Positions 6,462-8,822 of a stretch of 8,822 nt of DNA are shown here, one piece after another (position 1 is the first letter of the stretch; the number at the start of each line of letters is the position of its first letter). Source of the stretch: JAEMQF01 sp049297615 (GTDB lineage: Bacteria; Pseudomonadota; Gammaproteobacteria; Burkholderiales; Burkholderiaceae_C). The DNA lies in contig JBAQUQ010000387.1 in NCBI GenBank assembly GCA_049297615.1, positions 1 to 8,822 on the forward strand, written 5' to 3'. Both the position numbers and the translations under genes were made by a program. The notes under the pieces are model-generated. The model saw only the letters and a program-made list of their open reading frames with translations, had not been told where the DNA came from and did not search any database.

Positions 6462-8822
6462 ATGCATCGTTACTGGCCCATTCTGTTCGAACCGATGCTG
6501 CGCCTGGTGCGCCCGGCGGTCGTCGCCGAGCTCGGTTGCGGCGACGGCGCCCTGACTCGCACCCTGTTGCGCTACTGCAGCCAGAGCTCGGCCCAACTGC
6601 GTGGCGCCGACCCGCAGCCGCGCTTCGACCATGCGCAGTGGCAACGCGAGCACGCCGAGGTCTTCTCGTTCACGACGGCGCCCGCACTGTCGGCGCTGGA
6701 ACAGATCGTCCAAGGCGCCCAGGTGCTGTTCGTGCACGGCGAGCCGAACTGGTACACGACGATCAGTCTGTTGCGGCTGCTGGCGCGCCAGGCGCGGCAG
6801 GGCGGCGCCAAGTTCCCGCTCACCTTCCTGGGGCAAACCGGCTGGCCCTATGCCCGGCGCGACGGTTATCCCGAGCCGCAGCGCATTCCCGCGGAGTTTC
6901 GCCAGCCCTTCGCCGTCAAGGGAGTGCGCCGCGACACGCCCGAGCTGGCCGCCCGCGGCGGCGCCGATCCCGAGCTGGCGCACGCCCTGCTCGAGCATTC
7001 GCTGCAAAACGGCGTGCTCACGGCGGTCGAGGACTTCGTCGCCGAAAGCAAGCTGCGCCTGGCCGTGCACCGCTGGACGCCCTTCGGTGGAGTCGCCTTC
7101 ATTGCGCCCGGTGCCGTGCTGCAGCGCACGACGGGGCTGAGCGAACTGCTCGATTCTCTCCAAGCGCCGCAGCGCAGTGCCGAGCTTCTCGAGGCCGTGG
7201 AGTGCGCAAGGGCCCAGGCGCAGATCGCGGCAGGCGAGCAGGCCGCGGATCTTCGCGACATTCGCCTGCGCCAGGCCGACGCACTCGATCTGGCGACTCG
7301 CGCCGCAGACAACGCACAGGTCGCGCTGGCCGACCTGCGTCTGCGCGAAAGCGAATTGCGCGGTTCGTTCGGCGCCTTGGAGACGACGCGCGACGCGCAG
7401 ACACAGCGCATCGCCGCGCTCGAGGCCGAGTCGCGTTTGCGCTGCGAGGTCGAGGCCGCCGACGCGAAGTTCCTGCAAGACGAGCTGCGCCGCCGCGATG
7501 CCCAGACGCGCGAACACCAGGCCCAATTGGGCAAGACCCAGCAACAGCTTGCCGAACTCGAGCTCGCTCGGGAGCAGTGGCTGGCCACGCAGGCGCGATC
7601 GAGCGAGAGCAGCGCTGCGCAGCTGCAACAGCTGCAGCGCGAGCGCGACGACCTGCGCGTCGAAGCAGCGCTGCTGCGCGGCGCGCTGGACGCGGCGCGC
7701 CACGACACCGGCACCAAGCAGGCAGCTCTGGCGGCGAGCGAAGCCGCCGTCGCAGCGGGCGCAGCCGCCCTTGCGTCGACACGCGAAGAACTGGCGCGGG
7801 CCCATGACGAGTTGCGGCGCATCGGCGCCGAGCGCGACCGGGCCCTGCACGAGGGCGCTGCGGCCGGGTCGAATCTCGCCGAGACGCTGGCCCAGCGCGA
7901 TTCCTTGCTGTCTGCGAACGCTGCACTGCACGAGTCGCAGCAGCATCAGCAAGAAGCTTTAGCGCAGACGCGTGGGCGCATCGCCGAGCTCGAGCCGCAG
8001 TTGCGCATGGCGCAAGATGAATGGTCCGAGGCCGCACGAAGGGAGGCGGCAGGCGTCGAAAGAGAGTCGGCTCTCGCGACCCGCAACGACGCGCTGCAAG
8101 CCAGCCTCGCGGCGAAGGAAGCGGAACTTGCTTCGACACGCGAGGAACTGTCGCGTTCCAACGACGAGTTGCGGCGACTCGGCGCCGAGCACGACCGGGC
8201 GCTGCACGACAGCGCTGCGGCGGGGTCCGAGCTTGCCGCCACGCTGGCGCAGCGCGATGCCCTGCTGAGTGCGAACAGCGAGCTGCATGAATCGCAGCGG
8301 TTGGTGCAGGACACTTTGGTGCAGACCCGCTCGAGCGTTTCCGTGCTCGAGCTGCAGCTGCGCATCGTGCAGGAAGAATTTTCAGAAGCTGCGCGAAGGG
8401 AGGCGGCAGGCATCGAAAGGGAGTCGGCTGGCACCGCCCGCGCCGACGAACTCGCTCAGCGCTGCGCTGCGCTGGAGCGCGAACTCGATGCCGCCAGGCT
8501 GGCGGGCGAGGAGCGTGAACGACATTGGGCCGGGTGGCTCGCCGCGCAGACCGTACAAGCCGAGTCGATGCGCCGGCAAGTCGCGCTGTCGCTCGACCGG
8601 CAAGCGCAAGAGCTCGAATCGCAGGCGCGCGAACACGCCGCCAAGGACGCGCGCCTGCGCGAGCTCGACGCCCAGCTCGGCGCGCTCAGCGCGGCGTCGG
8701 CCGCGACGAAGGCCGAATTGTCGAGCGAGCGCGGCCGCTACGATCGCGCCGTTCAGCGCATCGCCGACAACGAACATCGCGCCGCCGGTGCGGCGCGCAA
8801 GCTCGAGCATGCGTTGAAATCC
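6462..8822 (+). CDS. Methyltransferase-like domain fused to a very long coiled coil (partial, runs off the window)
   Basis: The frame is open from the ATG to the window end: 787 codons without a stop, so the C-terminus is missing. Residues 1 to about 215 form a Rossmann-type methyltransferase-like domain. It has motif I VAELGCGDGALT (21-32), an acidic position at Asp50 (RGADP), FVHGEPNWYTT (90-100), GWPYARRDGY (127-136) and NGVLTAVEDF (183-192). I recall these as hallmarks of a family of SAM-dependent methyltransferases (Methyltransf_24-like) found in glycan loci. From about 235 onward the sequence is nearly all Ala, Glu, Arg, Gln and Leu, almost without proline, in heptads: a coiled coil of over 540 residues with a tandem duplication (residues 436-664). 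No membrane segment or signal peptide is seen, so it is probably cytoplasmic. It starts nine bases after kpsD. A glycosyltransferase or other domain may follow downstream. A role in making or terminating the capsule chain is inference. Confidence 0.85.
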   Translation, partial: MHRYWPILFEPMLRLVRPAVVAELGCGDGALTRTLLRYCSQSSAQLRGADPQPRFDHAQWQREHAEVFSFTTAPALSALEQIVQGAQVLFVHGEPNWYTTISLLRLLARQARQGGAKFPLTFLGQTGWPYARRDGYPEPQRIPAEFRQPFAVKGVRRDTPELAARGGADPELAHALLEHSLQNGVLTAVEDFVAESKLRLAVHRWTPFGGVAFIAPGAVLQRTTGLSELLDSLQAPQRSAELLEAVECARAQAQIAAGEQAADLRDIRLRQADALDLATRAADNAQVALADLRLRESELRGSFGALETTRDAQTQRIAALEAESRLRCEVEAADAKFLQDELRRRDAQTREHQAQLGKTQQQLAELELAREQWLATQARSSESSAAQLQQLQRERDDLRVEAALLRGALDAARHDTGTKQAALAASEAAVAAGAAALASTREELARAHDELRRIGAERDRALHEGAAAGSNLAETLAQRDSLLSANAALHESQQHQQEALAQTRGRIAELEPQLRMAQDEWSEAARREAAGVERESALATRNDALQASLAAKEAELASTREELSRSNDELRRLGAEHDRALHDSAAAGSELAATLAQRDALLSANSELHESQRLVQDTLVQTRSSVSVLELQLRIVQEEFSEAARREAAGIERESAGTARADELAQRCAALERELDAARLAGEERERHWAGWLAAQTVQAESMRRQVALSLDRQAQELESQAREHAAKDARLRELDAQLGALSAASAATKAELSSERGRYDRAVQRIADNEHRAAGAARKLEHALKS
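7767..8123 (+). repeat. Coiled-coil tandem repeat, unit 1 (357 bp, 119 residues)
   Basis: First copy of an in-frame tandem repeat inside the coiled-coil gene (residues 436-554). It opens with LASTREEL, has DELRR, LAQRD, LLSAN and LHESQ, and later EAARREAAG. The same landmarks recur exactly 357 bases further on (7776/8133 and 8041/8398). 119 residues equal 17 heptads, so the repeat keeps the coiled-coil register. Confidence 0.85.
8124..8453 (+). repeat. Coiled-coil tandem repeat, unit 2
   Basis: Second copy (residues 555 to about 664). Over 110 aligned residues roughly two thirds are identical to unit 1 with no gap, and many of the changes are conservative (I/L, E/D, V/I, W/F). Similarity fades after about 8453, so the last few residues of the unit are not clearly conserved. 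The divergence means the duplication is not recent. Confidence 0.85.

Noticed and set aside
6536..7807. Plus-strand Arg/Ala-rich frame of 423 codons overlapping the last gene
   Set aside because: It is in another frame of the methyltransferase/coiled-coil gene, with an implausible Arg/Pro-rich composition and no ribosome-binding site. The frame from 6462 has a strong one and recognisable motifs.
5325..7952. Minus-strand open frame of 875 codons opposite kpsD and the coiled-coil gene
   Set aside because: It is antisense to two well-supported genes. Its translation is Ala/Arg/Gln/Leu/Gly-rich with no recognisable domain. It is kept open by the GC-rich codon use of the plus strand.

Overview
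The window comes from a GC-rich Gram-negative bacterium, most likely a betaproteobacterium of the Burkholderiales type. The evidence is strong G/C preference at third codon positions and an ABC-transporter-dependent (group 2, Kps-type) capsule export locus. The species cannot be fixed from the sequence. No rRNA, tRNA, CRISPR or insertion sequence is visible.

Layout. From 141 to 674 on the minus strand lies a small secreted beta-barrel protein that resembles the lipid A palmitoyltransferase PagP and keeps its His / Asp-Ser catalytic signature. Next comes a divergent, gene-free stretch of about 400 bases with several GC-rich hairpins. From 1077 to the window end, one plus-strand operon runs in the order kpsF - kpsM - kpsT - kpsE - kpsD - large coiled-coil gene, with junctions of 25, 9, 28, -8 and 9 bases. 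The kpsT-kpsE junction holds an 11-codon mini-ORF joined to both neighbours by ATGA overlaps. The kpsF-kpsM junction has a hairpin with the kpsF stop codon in its loop.

How the genes work together. KpsF makes arabinose 5-phosphate, the first committed precursor of Kdo, the sugar that links group 2 capsules to their lipid anchor. KpsM and KpsT form the inner-membrane ABC exporter. KpsE is the periplasmic co-polymerase / adaptor, and KpsD is the outer-membrane export protein. Together they form the envelope-spanning capsule exporter. The kpsC/kpsS linker transferases and kpsU are not in the window.

The most interesting object is the last gene (6462 to beyond 8822, at least 787 codons, no stop reached). 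It has an N-terminal methyltransferase-like domain of about 215 residues followed by more than 540 residues of coiled coil. The coiled coil contains a tandem in-frame duplication with a period of 357 bp = 119 residues = exactly 17 heptads. The layout of methyltransferase-like head, long rod and adjacent ABC-type polysaccharide exporter recalls the chain-terminating molecular ruler WbdD of E. coli O-antigens. The sequence suggests a similar role here but does not prove it. Several long minus-strand open frames across the operon are shadows of the GC-rich genes.
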